NCBI GenBank assembly: GCA_032358255.1
Contig: JAULBX010016304.1
Location: 1 to 64,000, forward strand
Direction of reading: 5' to 3'
From: Heterotrichella gracilis
Taxonomy: Eukaryota > Sar > Xanthophyceae > Tribonematales > Xanthonemataceae
Length of the DNA: 64,000 nt
Shown: positions 22,701-34,900 of the stretch, one piece after another
Layout: every line of letters begins with the position of its first letter
Numbering within the stretch: position 1 is the first letter of the stretch
The notes under the pieces: model-generated
What the model was told of the DNA's origin: nothing
Seen by the model: the letters and a program-made list of their open reading frames with translations, nothing else
Database searches by the model: none
Translations under genes and position numbers: made by a program

Positions 22701-25366
22701 TCTGCACTGCTCCATCAGATGCACATATGCCGTTAAATATCAGGCCAGTGCGACGCCGCTCAAGCGCACAGATGAGTTTCGCCAAATCCATCTGCGGCAC
22801 TCCTGCTTTTGCGCTCGCCGTCCGTTTCTATTGGGTTTGTTGCTCCTTAAGAGCTTCAGAGAGTATTCTGAGAACAGTTTACTGTCCCCGTTCCCCGCAG
22901 CGAGGTGGCGGATCCCAACTTTAATGGGTCTGGTTCAATAGTTAGTATAGGTTCATTAATGCATCACGCTTGATTTTGTAGTCATCCATCCCCTTACTAT
23001 AGTTTTTTTTTCTTTCGAGAACATTTTCCCTCCCCGTTTCTCACAGCGAGGTGGCAGACCCCAAAGTTGCCGCCAGCCTGTTGGGTGCCACTGCCAGCAA
23101 GGAGGAGCTTGTGCACCCCAGCGTAGTCAAATCCCTGGGAAACAAGGCAACAGTTGGGGATGGGTGCGTGGTGGGGCGCGGCACTGTGCTTGGGGACAAG
23201 TGCAGCGTGAAGCGCAGCGTGGTGGGGCTGGACTGCAAACTGGGCGCCAATGTCAAGGTAATGTGGCATTGTAAGACTAACCTATTTAAATTTCTATTTT
23301 GAAAATGAGTGATGGGCCATAATGCCAATATGAATTCAGTCTGATGGTATGATGTTTCAGCAACAATTCTAATAAATTGAGAAAATGTACAGCATGTGAT
23401 TATTTACAGGGGGAATGAGGTGTCGGGGGCGGCAGGCCGGGCCACTGTGCAGGGTGTTCACTGCTGTTTGAAGCAGTCTGTGAGCCCAGGTGTTGCCTGG
23501 ATGCACTCGAAAACAAAACACATGGCTGGATGGCCAAAATTGGGCCAATATTGGCTGTTCAACACGTGTTTTGTTTTAAGCTGTTCTCGTCAGGGACACC
23601 AAGCCAACATTAGCAGCAGAGGGTAGCCTGCTGTGACTCCAGGTATGGACCAAGGGGGAGAAATGGTGGGTATGCTCCAGGATATGCTCAGGAGGCACAT
23701 TTTTCTGGTTCTGAACACCCCCTGGTGTAGCTGACCCCACCCAGATGCTGGGCCAGCCATGCCAGTGGGCTGAATGAACTGAGAAATGTATGTTGGTTAT
23801 GCCGGTGCCTCCTGCGCGCTCAGGTGAGTACTGCAGGGGCAGTTTCCTCGCATTGTACATTTTAATATATTTTGTTCATATAAACAAAATATTTTCAGGC
23901 AGAATTGTTTTTTCACGGTGATAAAAAGCTTCTTGTGTATTTGATTGGAATGTATGAAGTTTCTAGTTGAGTTAAAGTACAGTGTAACTCTTCAGTTGCT
24001 GCACGTTGTCCTCCTTTGCTTAGTATATTGAATTGAAACAGCAGATGATACTGTCAGCCTGCTTGGCATTTGTATTACAGCATTTGTTTGCATGCAGGGG
24101 GGGCCAACCTGGTGTACAGATGGGAAGCATGCTTTTTTACTCAACATACAAGGTGCTAGAATTTGTGCCACTTCCTCATATGTAGGGCAATCAGCATTTA
24201 CAGCAATAATGTACGACCCAGCACCTGGCACCAAATGCAAGCATGCTTTTTGGTGCCAAGGTGCTGGATTCTGTGCGATTGCTGTAACATCCTGCCAGCC
24301 CTTCATTTGAGGGATTTGGCATAATACTCCCAACACCTTTTACGTCACCTCCGAGGCACCCCTCTCTCCACTCCACCCCACCCACCTACACGCGCCAGGC
24401 CTGCAGACCCTTCCACCCCCGCAAACCACGCAAGTTTTACACCCCACTCCCCACTCCTGTCGCAGGTGATCAACTCTGTGGTGATGGATGGTGTGGAGGT
24501 GGAGGAGGGGTGCCACATACAAGGCTCAATCATATGCAGGTATGGCACTGCCGCAGTTGGGAAAGTCCCCTGGGATTGTGGCCCGGGCCGGTGCACTGCC
24601 CTGCCAGTGCACACCCACCCAAGAGGGTAGGTCACTGGGCTAGTGTGCAGGTTGAAAGTCACTTTCAAAATAATTATCTAAGAAATTAAAATTAATTATA
24701 AGATTGCACAGCATGTGGGCACAGCACCCCATTACAATATATAAATAATTAAAATTATACTTAATAATAATAAGAAAAAACGATATTGACTGCTTGTGGC
24801 CCCGTGCTGGGTAGCAAGGGCACTGTTGTCCAGGGCAGGTGTGTCGCAGGCTGCCAGTTGCAGCTGCTCCGGGGGGGGTTCAACCTGACCAGCCCAGTGA
24901 CGGTGGCCAGGTTTAGGGTTTAGGGTATAGAGTTTGTGGATGGGTTGAAAATTGTCAATCATATGTGTGCGGTTGTGTGCAGCACTTGGCACCTCTTTGT
25001 ACATTTCCAGATGACAAATTGTTTTTCTTACTTTGGAATTTGTACAAAGAGAATGATTTGTTTCCTCATAGAATAAAATATGTAGTGTGCACTGCATCAT
25101 GATTACTTACGTAAAATAATCAAATAAAGCAGCCGTTTGCTGCGCACAGGCGTTGCAAATGAGACTATCAGCCCATACTATGCTATTACCTGCGCAATGT
25201 AATAATTAAATTCCTCTAATAATGACGAAAACCTTTTACCTCCATCATTTCTGTGAGCAGCGAGTGTGTGGTGCATGCCGGCGCGTCTGTGCGAGAGTGC
25301 CAGGTGGGGCCCAAGGTGACTATTGCAGCAAGGGCAGAGCACAGGGGGGAGGTGCTGGCGGCATGA
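16733..25366 (+). CDS. EIF2B3: Translation initiation factor eIF2B subunit gamma
   Basis: Gamma subunit of eIF2B, the guanine-nucleotide exchange factor for eIF2; together with epsilon it forms the catalytic arm in the cytosol. Exons: 16733-16897, 17557-17875, 18351-18510, 19811-19953, 20432-20520, 21205-21275, 23047-23257, 24466-24539, 25261-25366. All phases match, giving 445 residues (human about 452). Residues 1-~200 form a nucleotidyltransferase-like domain: AVLLTGGTGNKLQPLT, AKVLLPVANR, then GTGTADALR and FIVLSGDLV. The last four exons encode the left-handed beta-helix: KATVGDGCVVGRGTVLGDKC, SVVGLDCKLGANVK, VINSVVMDGVEVEEGC and the final SECVVHAGASV. Introns are long and hold MITE-like inverted repeats, TTTAGGG tracts and copies of exon borders. 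Confidence 0.95.
16973..17096. repeat. MITE-like inverted repeat, eIF2B gamma intron 1
   Basis: 28-base arms (16973-17000 and 17069-17096) are complementary with one mismatch around a 68-base loop. The outer ends read GTCTCAGCTGCATT and AATGCAGCTGAGAC. Confidence 0.9.
18019..18165. repeat. Nested inverted repeat, eIF2B gamma intron 2
   Basis: Arms 18019-18050 and 18134-18165 pair with few mismatches. A second, inner pair (CAGAATATGTTG and CAACATATTCTG) lies within the loop, so nearly the whole element can fold into one long hairpin. Confidence 0.88.
19536..19717. repeat. MITE-like inverted repeat, eIF2B gamma intron 3
   Basis: 36-base arms (19536-19571 and 19682-19717) are complementary with about two mismatches and continue imperfectly inward. 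The centre contains a second palindromic pair around ACCATGG. Confidence 0.9.
20527..20588 (+). repeat. TTTAGGG tract bounded by a copy of the exon 5 donor border
   Basis: Four telomere-type units directly follow the exon 5 donor. Then comes a second copy (20558-20588) of the last exon bases and donor (real copy 20503-20530): TCTTTCTACTGCCAGGTGGG in both. Confidence 0.92.
21292..21366 (+). repeat. TTTAGGG tract and copy of exon 6 donor border
   Basis: After exon 6 come about two telomere-type units (21296-21308), then at 21330-21366 a diverged copy of the exon 6 end and donor (real copy 21258-21290; GTCAACCGGTGGGTGGTGAA against GTCAACTGGTGGGTGGTGAA). Confidence 0.9.
22358..22498. repeat. MITE-like inverted repeat, eIF2B gamma intron 6
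   Basis: 45-base arms (22358-22402 and 22454-22498) pair with about six mismatches around a 51-base loop. Both contain ATGGAGGAAACCTAG or its complement. Confidence 0.88.
22663..22925 (+). repeat. Two upstream copies of eIF2B gamma exon 7 5' border
   Basis: GAGGTGGCGGAtCCCAA-type copies at 22663-22690 and 22901-22925 repeat the acceptor side of exon 7 (real copy 23046-23068). The second copy keeps a CGCAG acceptor. Each copy continues with a TTAATG-containing spacer. Confidence 0.85.
24124..24283 (+). repeat. Direct repeat in eIF2B gamma intron 7
   Basis: AAGCATGCTTTTT followed by AAGGTGCTaGAaTtTGTGC occurs at 24124-24170 and, diverged, at 24238-24283. Confidence 0.75.
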
Positions 25367-26827
25367 TGATGGGAGGCTCTAAGCAAGCGGTGGAAGGTGT
25401 ACAAATGGTGAATTGATCAGTACGTACAGCCACATTGGTGATATGGATATGGTCACCATGCGGTGGTGAAGGTGGCAGTCAGATGTGGCTGGACATTGTT
25501 GGGCTGGTCAGTAGAAAATGTTGCTGTTAATTCAGGTGTCTATCTTGGAAATTTCTATCTACATGACGGCTTCCGAGGTGGTCTCATTTGTTCAAAAGTT
25601 TAAAGTAGTAGCCCGGCATGGACCGTGTCCCTCTGAAAATTTGCCGCAACCAATGATGGTGTACCGGTGTGACCAGTAATTTCTAAAAAATTTATATGTA
25701 GTGCATTTACATTGAAAGAATCTGCCAGTAGCTGTAGTCTAGAGCAAAACTGGCAGCCTTTCAGCACGCATCAGCCTACCCATACCGCATTGCTTGGATC
25801 AGAGAGCTCTGCAGCAGCAAATTCAATGATTGAATGATGGAGGTACTCTTGAAACATACTGCAACTTGCATTGAGTGAACCAGTAAATTATCCACACGCC
25901 CCCTCAAGCCCATCACTTGCCACAATCATGCAGATCCACTCACCTTAAAACAGCGCACAGCACCCACAATTTCCATCACCGGCATGCCCATGCCCCACTG
26001 TACCCACTGAAGGTTCCCTTTGATCCGCCAGTACTCTCTATCTATCGCGGCCCCCTTGGTCCCGCAGCGTCACCGTCCCGCAGCCACAGTTGCAAGGTCA
26101 GTGCATCCCCCATTGGATGGGCAAGCCTGACGCACTGATGCACACTTCACCCACCCGAGCTGCCAACCCATCCCAGACTCCATACATCATTTCTTAGGGC
26201 AGTGACTGATGCAGAACAACCTACCTCACTCCCTTCCTAGAATCCCACTGACCAAAGCGCTGGCCTTCAAACGTCTAGTCCTAGAAGAAGAAGAAGAAAA
26301 GAACGCTAGTCGTAAAAACAGACATTATCATATATGCAAGGGGGGGTACTGAATATGAGCGGGGGTATGACTTTTAGGAACCGAGATGCTCGGAGAGAAG
26401 CTATTCAAGTTCAAGGGCTATCTCTGATATGGTAACTTCATTAAATGGTAAATCGATAACCAGCGCATAAACCAGGGCTTTTTGGTAACTGGGTACCTGC
26501 ACATGCATGCATGCATCTGGCAAGTGGGCCTAGTTAACCTTGGTAACAAGAGAGGGAGCAGTGTTCAACTCCCCCCATACTGGGCAGCCCTTTCAGGGCA
26601 AAGAGTCCGCGTTATGATATGAGCTAGTATCCGCCCTGGTAAACGCGAACCACCGAGCGTTGATGTGCTCAGCCACCCTATGGTACCTAGTGAGGAGTAG
26701 CTATGGCAAACGGCGAATAGCCTGGTTTTTTGTGGTCAAAGCGTTTGGTTGAACACTTTTTGACAGCATCTTACTGGTGGGACAGCAACCCTGACACAAC
26801 AATGCACGCGACTCTGCCAGTACCATC
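25367..26827. other. Spacer downstream of eIF2B gamma
   Basis: No exon I can support. An AGA-rich run lies near 26284-26302 and a CATG-rich run near 26504-26516. Confidence 0.5.
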
Positions 26828-27426
26828 ATGCAGGGCAACCAACCTCTTGCAGGCCAGGGCACTGCCAAGGAGGCTCCACGCACCTCGGTCGGTAGCCTGC
26901 AAGTTCAGCATATTGCAGTTTGTTTGTGTGATATTTTGCTCTTGTTTGCCAGTGTAATGCTGCCGTTAGCTGCGACCGTGGTTTTCACTGCTTCAGTGCC
27001 TTGCAGGCCTCTGACAAACAGACTGCCAACTTGAGCACGACGCGTAACAACGGCACGAGCTGGGTCTGAGACACAACGTGGATCTGAGTCCGACTGGGGG
27101 AAGCTCAGAGTGGAGCTGGGATCCAAGCTGGTAGCTGTAACGGTCGTCGTAAACTTGACTTTGTGCGTCTATCTGGGGTTTGTCGTCTGCCACCAGCATC
27201 GCCTGGACACCAAAAGGGCGGAGTTCATCGAATCGATCCGGAACATGAACCGCCAGGTAGAAAAAAGTGGATAGGGAGTGTTGGGCGATTGAGGAGTTGC
27301 TTACAGCGAGCAAGGTTTGAGGTGTTGCTTACAGCGAGCAGCGAGCTTTTTGCAAAGCTGTGTGTATGGTAAGGTGGTGTCTAACTGCTGTTGTGACCCC
27401 AGGACAAGAGCACTGACGGGCGGTGA
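26828..27426 (+). CDS. Possible small single-pass membrane protein
   Basis: Model: exons 26828-26891, 27060-27256 and 27403-27426 (stop TGA 27424-27426), phase-consistent, 94 residues. The N-terminus (MQGNQPLAGQGTAKEAPRTS) is hydrophilic. One strong transmembrane segment, LVAVTVVVNLTLCVYLGFVVC, lies near residues 46-66, followed by a basic tail (HQHRLDTKRAEF) that would face the cytosol or stroma by the positive-inside rule. The middle exon is well supported by its open frame and a clean CAG/GTAGAA donor. Its acceptor (CACGAG) lacks a pyrimidine tract, so the 5' part is uncertain. I do not recognise the family. Confidence 0.38.
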
Positions 27427-28854
27427 ACACGCATTCGATACCTCGCAGACCCAGCAACGGCAGGTGAGCAAGTGGAGTTTGCTAAGTTGCATTGTCGTCC
27501 TGTTCTGTTCTTTGCTTGAACAGTCAGGCAGTGTTGAGGTGCCACTCCCTCTGACAAAATAAACTTGTACTGTTGCTCCAATGAAGGACTGTGTGCCCAA
27601 CCTGCAGCTTTTTTCCTTTGCAGGGATTGAGGAGCGGGCTTTGCTGCAGGCTGCTCTGCGTATAATGGTGTGGCTTGCTGCCTGAGAAGCTGATGGGTGA
27701 GGGGGGGAGGCGGAGAAATACAAAATTTCTTTTTGGGGTCTGATGGATTCGCAGCACTATTTCCCTTTGTGCACCCGTCACTAGTAAATCCAATATAGTA
27801 TGGATGCACATAGCTCTAGACCAGGTACTAGTCACCTTTGGCTCACGACTGTCTGCAGGATACTCAGTGATAGATAATAAAGGGGGTACTAGGAGCTGGG
27901 CAAGGACCACCACCACAAACTTTGGCAGTGGCATTGTGGCTCACAGTGTCTGTGCTGGGGCATATTGGTGTCACCCTACTAGAAGGAAGAAAGACACCTG
28001 AATATGATATTGGGAATGGGTATGCCTGGGCATACATGCGGTGATGAATGATATCACCGTATAGAACACATGTCCATGGAATATATCTTGTTATTCTGTT
28101 ATACGTTATCAGGAATTCTGTCATACATTATCCGAAATTAATGGACCATAGCCAATCAATACCCTTTGCCCACATGTCATTGTTGAGTTTTGAATAGCTG
28201 TCAAAGTAATTGACATGCTGAGCAGGCTTTACAACCATCCTTGGCTGGCAGCAGTGCATCAAACCCACCCATGCCCGATCAACTCCCCGGCACCCCAATG
28301 TCATTGAACACCCATATCAATCCCCTAGCGACCCGCTCCCTCCTATATACACCGGCCCCCCTCAGTGCCTGGCCCCCTGAATATGGCAGCGCACAATGTG
28401 TACACTTTATTTGAGGCCCAGCAACGCCACCACCCCCTCTGTCTCATTGCTCCCTCCACCATCGTCCCAAAATCCACCCCCTCACAAGTTCCACCAAGAT
28501 TAATACGATAATAACCCCGTTGGTTGGTCCCTTGGTTCCACCCGCGCCCTCTCTTGCAAACCCATTTGGATTTCTGATTACCTGGCAGCGCCATCCCCCC
28601 TCAGGATAGCCGCATTCACCACCCATTCTCCCCTTCCAAAGGGACAGACTGTTCATGCTCACATACCCTCTCCCACCCACCCCACCCCACCCCTCCTTCC
28701 ACCACCACGTCAGCATCACCCCTCCCCATCACCCCTCCCCATCACCCCCGACCTCCATCCCCACCCGCTCCCCCAGCCATTGGGGGCCCAATCACCCCTC
28801 CCCATCCCCCCTGACCTCCATCCCCACCCGCTCCGCCAGCCATTTTGGGTCCCA
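27427..28854. other. Spacer between small membrane gene and exo-RecG
   Basis: No supported exon. The part next to the exo-RecG stop (28690-28854) is a C-rich tandem repeat derived from that gene's last exon. Two CTGTTAT/TACGTTATC-like repeats occur near 28091-28130. Confidence 0.5.
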
Positions 28855-28910
28855 TCACCCCTCCCCCTCCCCCCCGACCGCCACTCCCACCCGCTCCGCC
28901 AGCGCGCGCT
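28735..28910 (-). repeat. Tandem repeat spanning the exo-RecG stop codon
   Basis: Units of about 55-65 bases (CCCATCACCCCTCCCC...CCACCCGCTCCGCCAGCCATT) repeat three times. The first unit in transcription order encodes the last ~18 codons and stop; two more follow in the 3' UTR. Confidence 0.85.
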
Positions 28911-31900
28911 CCGGCAGTCCCTTGAGGTCCAGCAACGACATGGCGCCCTCCGCAACAGCGGCCTTGAGGGCAGCGGGCCAGTCATCGTACGCCAGGCTGA
29001 CACCTGGCACAAGGGGGAGAAAAATAAAATATTGGTAATAAGGTATCTTATTACTACCTAGTTAGTTTGACCAGCTCTGCTACAATTCCAACTTCGCGCC
29101 CCAAAAAACTCCGTTCACTTTTACAATTCAAAAGCACACAAAAAAAGGAAAAAGCATTTTCATGGACTTTTATTATTTAATAATATAGAAACAAATTTTG
29201 TTTTGCCTTGCCATACCTGTGACCAGCTCCGCTGCCGCTGTGCGTGCCGCTGCCAGCAGGTCCTTGTCCTTGGGCAGCTTGCAGGCGTGCAGCAGCGCAA
29301 GGCCGTCGCGGCCAGACTGCTGGGTGCCCAGCACGTCGCCAGGGCCCCTGCAGGGGGAGGGAAGGGAGGAAGGTCAGAGTAATAATAATAATAATAGTAG
29401 TAAATAAATGTACCCGTTGCGCCCCAGACATAGACTACACGCTGGGACAGGGCCGGCATCCCTGCTGTGAAGGTGTGTGGAGGAGGGTATGTGGGGGGAT
29501 GGGGAGGTGATGCCAAGGGAATTCTAAGGGGTTTTCTGGTTTTATCGCTGGATGGCTCCTTGTTTATGCGATTTGGGGAAGCACGCATGAGGTCACGTTG
29601 TTTCAGGACAACAGCAAAATTGCTCAGTATGCCGACATCGTCCCTGGTGAAAATACACAGCCAACCCTAATGGTGACACAGCCAGCCCTTCATTCACTCA
29701 TATACCTCTTTATACCCCAGGGTTTGACCACCACCCCTTCTCTCCTGCCAGTACACCAGGCCTGCCCCTGCGAGCCAAACCCTAAGGGTTTCAAGGCCAC
29801 CCATTCCTTGCTCATAGACCCCCTTTTAGGGTCAAGGTTCCATGCCACCCCCTACCTGTAAGCCAGGTCTGCCTCTGCGATGTCAAACCCGTTCTGGCTG
29901 CGCTCCATGACCTGCACACACACAACACAACGTAAATCAGGCACTGAGGATAAGTAATTGGGGATCGTCCACTGGGGATAAGCACAGATCCCACGAGCAG
30001 TACAAAGATTGCCCGAATCCGTCAGGTCAGTTGCACACAGACACAAGAAGACCCCCCATGCTGGCACTCCTTCCACGTCCACACACAGGCCCAGGTCAAA
30101 CCTCCACATCCTACTATCCCATCCTCACCCTCAGCCGCTTCATCCCCCTCTGGCTGTAGCCAGGAAACGAGTGGCTGGCTCACATGGCCCCCGCAGCTGA
30201 GTCAGCTGGGCCAGGCCAAACAGGAGATGGGGACAAACCCTAGGTCTCAACCCTAGCCCTTTGCCCTCAACCCCTACAGGACCAGACCCTACACCCTCAC
30301 CCCAAACCCTACAACCCCATGCCTAAACCCTAGCCCCATGTCCGCCCCTCCTCACCCCCAGCCGCTTCATCCCCCGCTGGTCTGTTGCCACCAGGTAGCA
30401 GTAGCTGGCCCTGCTGCCCCGCCCCACCCTCCCCCGCAGCTGGTGCAGCTGGGCCAGGCCAAACCTCTCCGCCCCCTCCACCACCATCACGGTGGCCTGG
30501 GGCACGTCCACGCCCACCTGCGGGGGATAAGGGTTTAGGATTTAGGGTTTAGGGTTTGGTTTTGCTGCTGGCAGTAGGATTGGGGTGCTGTGCAGGGCCA
30601 TGTGGCAAGTAGGCTCGCTGACTCAGCACCAGAGTGCTCGTGTGCAGCTTATGGCTGGCACTTGGCACATGTGCAGCAATAGCCAGGGGGGATATATCAC
30701 TTTCCTTCAACCAGGAGGATGCACTAGCTAACTTGACCAACCCGCCTAACCCCAGGCCGCACCCCTGCGCAATAGCAATCTCCATGCATATTTCCACCAC
30801 CAGACGCCCACCCGCACAAACATGCCCACCCGCACCAACGATCCCATCCACCCCCTACCCCCTCCCACGCACCTCCACCACCGTGGTTGAAATGAGCACC
30901 GGCGTCCTCCCCTCTGCAAACTCCCGTAGCGCAGCCCCCTTCTCCTCCGCTGTCATCCTCCCGTGCAGCAGCCCCACCTCCACACCCTCAAGCACACCAT
31001 CCCTGACCAGGCGCTCGTGCTCAGCCTCAGCGGCACGCAGGTCCTCAAACCCTGCAAGGGCATTGGTAGGGAATAGGGTTTTCGTAAGGGTTTTCATTTT
31101 AGCGCCGCAGAGTACTGCAAGGACGGTGGGGAGGGACGTTGCCGGGGGTCAATTCCATGTCACGGATTAAGTTTTCAATTAGGGTTTGACCTGGAAGGCG
31201 CGCAGGTCCTCCTAGCCTGCAAAGGGGGCAATCAGAGCCTAGCATTAACATATAGAGCTGGCGCCTACAATGATGGAAAGCCTACATAATGGGACGCAAG
31301 AAATGCACAGAATTCAAAGGCCATGGGGCCCATCAGCCTAGCTTCCACGAAGAGTTGAAGAGCCATCCCATGCAGATACCCCAGCACAACGCACCTCCCT
31401 TCACGCTTGTCTCGATGAGCGGGCACACTATGAACGCCCTGGCCCCCGCCTTGACCTCCTCCTTCACGGTATTGTACAACCCCTGGCGGCTGTGCTCGTT
31501 GCCATCCCACAGTACCTTGGTGGTAATGGGCTGCCTGCACGCAACACAGTACTTGTTTTGCTGACCATTTTAAATTCAGTTTTCTTGAAAATATCTTCTT
31601 CTTTGTTTTTGGTGGAATACAATGCTTTGCTGACTTTCAGCTTTCTTTTTTCGTTTTTCCTTGAACTTCTGAAGTTTTTCTTCTACTTTTTGGTGGGACA
31701 CAATGACATGGCACAAGCTGGAGCCGTCCTGAAAGACATTCTTGGCATTTGGGAAATCTTGAGTAAACAAATATGCCACCTGCATTCAAATGCGCATGCA
31801 ACCATGCCAGCACGGGGTTTGGTGCATACCTGCCAGGTGGCATGTACAACATCGATGCTGTACAACATCTCGCTGGCACTGATATTAATTTGATGTCAAT

Positions 31901-34900
31901 TCATGATTTATTCACCTGTTAGGCTGCTGGACAACTCGGTGGCACTGATTTACAGATCGCCTATTACTTACATGCGTCCAGCGAAACAGGCGGATCAGCA
32001 AATAAACTACTTAGTATATGGATATATTCACCTGTGGCATCTCATCGATGCTGGACAGCTCCATGTCCCCCCGCACCTCCAGGCACCCATTTGCAAATCA
32101 CGTTAGTTATATGGTACTCATCAAAAGGAATAATTTACCTGCCAGGTGGCATCTCATCGATGCTTGAAAGCGCCATGTCCCCATGCGCCACCAGGCAGAG
32201 GGTGCGGGGGATGGGGGTGGCGCTCATGGCCAGCACGTGGGGCGAGGGCACGTGGCGGGTCTGAAGCTTGGCGCGCTGCTCCACACCGAACCTGGGAGCA
32301 GTGGGGGAAAGGTGGGCGGTCAGCTAGGACTTGATATAGGGTATTAAGGTGTGGGGCTGGAGCTCGACGAACTGCTCAACACACGGGTGGTGGGGTACAA
32401 TAGCCCATGTGCCTGGCGCTGGGTGTACAAGGCTGATTGCTCACCTTGCTAAATGGCGGGAATGCCTCCGCACTGGCACCCACAACTCTGATCATAACCT
32501 TCAACCCTAAACCAGACCAGGACCATAGGCTGTGCATTCTCCCACTCAATGCGATGTTACAAGTAGATTCATCAAAGATTTAGAAATTATTACTATTCCA
32601 AAATAGGCATGTGCCACCCACTTGTGCTGCTCGTCGATGACCGCCACCCCCAGCCGCTTGAATTCCACCCCGTCGGTGATGAGCGCATGCGTGCCCACCA
32701 CAATGTCGATCGCACCGCTCTTCAGATCATTGTAGATCAGCCGCTTGTTTTTGGCGGTAGTGGAGCCGGTCAGAAGCTCCACGCGCGGGCGCATGCGGTA
32801 GGGCAGGGCTTGCGTGAGCGTGGTTAGGGTTTTCAGGTGCTGCTCGGCCAGGACCTCGGTGGGGGCCATGATGGCTGCCTGGGATTTGGACCCCACCGCT
32901 GCCAGGCAGGAGAGTATGGCCACTGCTGTCTTGCCGCACCCCACGTCACCCTGAAGGGGAGGCAGGTCACATGCAGGGTCATGTTTAGGGTTCAGGGTTC
33001 AAATTTTGGGTTGAGAGTTCAGGAGAGGATGGCCACAGTCCTGCCACAACCCACATGACCCTGGGGATGACCGCAAGGAGGGAGATAATCGGGTACTGTA
33101 CGCTCCCGGCTGGAGCACATACATTTAAATGTATGCATTTATGTATGCTGCATACTTATGTGCACACGTGTCTGCTTCAGCGACATGAACCTCCAATGTG
33201 GTGGCCACATGCGAACCCTGCACAAGTGGCCCCCCTCACATACGTCCCCACACCCACCAGCCCCCACCCACCCACCCACGCACCTGCAGCAGCCTCAGCA
33301 TGGGCGCTGGTCCCTAAATATCCCCCACCCACCTCTACCCACCCCATCCAATCTCCCACCACCCACCTGCAGCAGCCTCAGCATGGGCGCTGGCCCCGTC
33401 ATGTCCCCCAGCACATCCTGCAGCGCGCGCCTCTGCCCCCCTGTGAGCTGAAAGGGGAGAGAACTGCGAGCCGCCTCCAACACGGTGTAGTCACACACGC
33501 AGATGCCTGCGAGGTTTGGGGTAAGGGTTTAAGGGTTAGGGTTTATGGTTAAGGGTTTAAGGGTTGGGTTTAGGGGAGCAGTCATACACGCAGATGCTGC
33601 AGGAGAGATGGGAGGGGCATTCACATGCACATGGCTGAGAGGTCATGCCATGGCACCCCAACCCATCCACCTTTGTGGGCGTACAGCACAGTAGTTCACA
33701 AAGTAGCCCACTGATCAGCAATGTCCAGTGGAACTCATTTTTGCAGTGCCAACGATTCCAAGAAAGCACACTGACACCATCACCGCCCCCGCCCCCGACC
33801 CATATCCCGTCCGCTACTCCGTCCGCCGCGACAGCATTGAAACACCACCCAACCCCCGCCTAAAGCCCACCTTCCTTGGTACGCCCCCCGCCTAACCACT
33901 AAGCACCACTTCCCAGACAACACACACACCACCACCGCCCCCACCCCTGCCACCGTTGCCACCGCCACCACCATCACCGCTCGCCGCCGCACGCCCCACT
34001 GTCTCAGGATAGTTTTGCGCCAGCCAACCCCCACACCCACCTTCCTGGGGCACCTGCTGTGGTGCGCGCTGCGCCGCCCTCCTGACGAGCATCGCGCACT
34101 GAAGCACTAGAAGCTCTTGGAAGGATAGGCGCCTGCGGGCGGCCTCCGCTTCACCCAGGGTGGCGGGCTGGTGGATGGACTGCGGGGGGAAAATGGGGTT
34201 ATAGCAAGTAGGTGGAATACTCCCTCACCATCCTGCGAATAGTTCATAAAAAAATAACTCAATTTGATTTCTTAAAATGTTAAAGTCCCATGCGCCCCTT
34301 GGGAAGCGAGGCCACGAGGTAACCAAGGACAGGGTCCTGGCAGGAGGACTTTAATATATCACTGGTATATTTGAGTCCTCTTGGTCCTGGAGAGTATTGG
34401 GCCCAATGTGGTCTAGCGCAGGCGGCAAGGCATCAATGCAAAACCCGCCTCTTGGGATACTATCTATTAGACCAGACCACTCCTCTACCAATGTTGTAAA
34501 CGCGTGCAACCAAATACCTATACCTACCCTGAGCGCCTGTGCGTAGCTCATCACCCCAGCCTCTCCCTGAGATAGGCCGGCACAGGGTCCTCAAGGGTAT
34601 TGGGCCTACTTGTTGGGCCTATCTGCCTACTTTTTGCTGCAGGATCTTGATGCGGGACCCGTTGCCGGTGATAGAGTTGACTGCAATCCTGGCTGTTCTG
34701 CTGAACCCCACCGGAACCACCTAAAACGCACCGCACTACCTATCTAGTTGCTACTCTTACCCTGAGCGCCTGCGCGTAGCTCATCACCCCCATGCGCTCC
34801 CTAAGATAGGCAGGCACAGGGTCCTGGAGCGTGTTGGGCCCGATGTTTTCCAGTGCCAGCGGCATGATCTTGGATCGGAACCTGTCGCTGGTTATCTTGC

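Noticed and set aside
23510-23577. Inverted repeat AAAACAAAACAC / GTGTTTTGTTTT
   Set aside because: The arms are only ~15 bases and A/T-homopolymer-like. Weak compared with the other hairpins, so not listed as an element.
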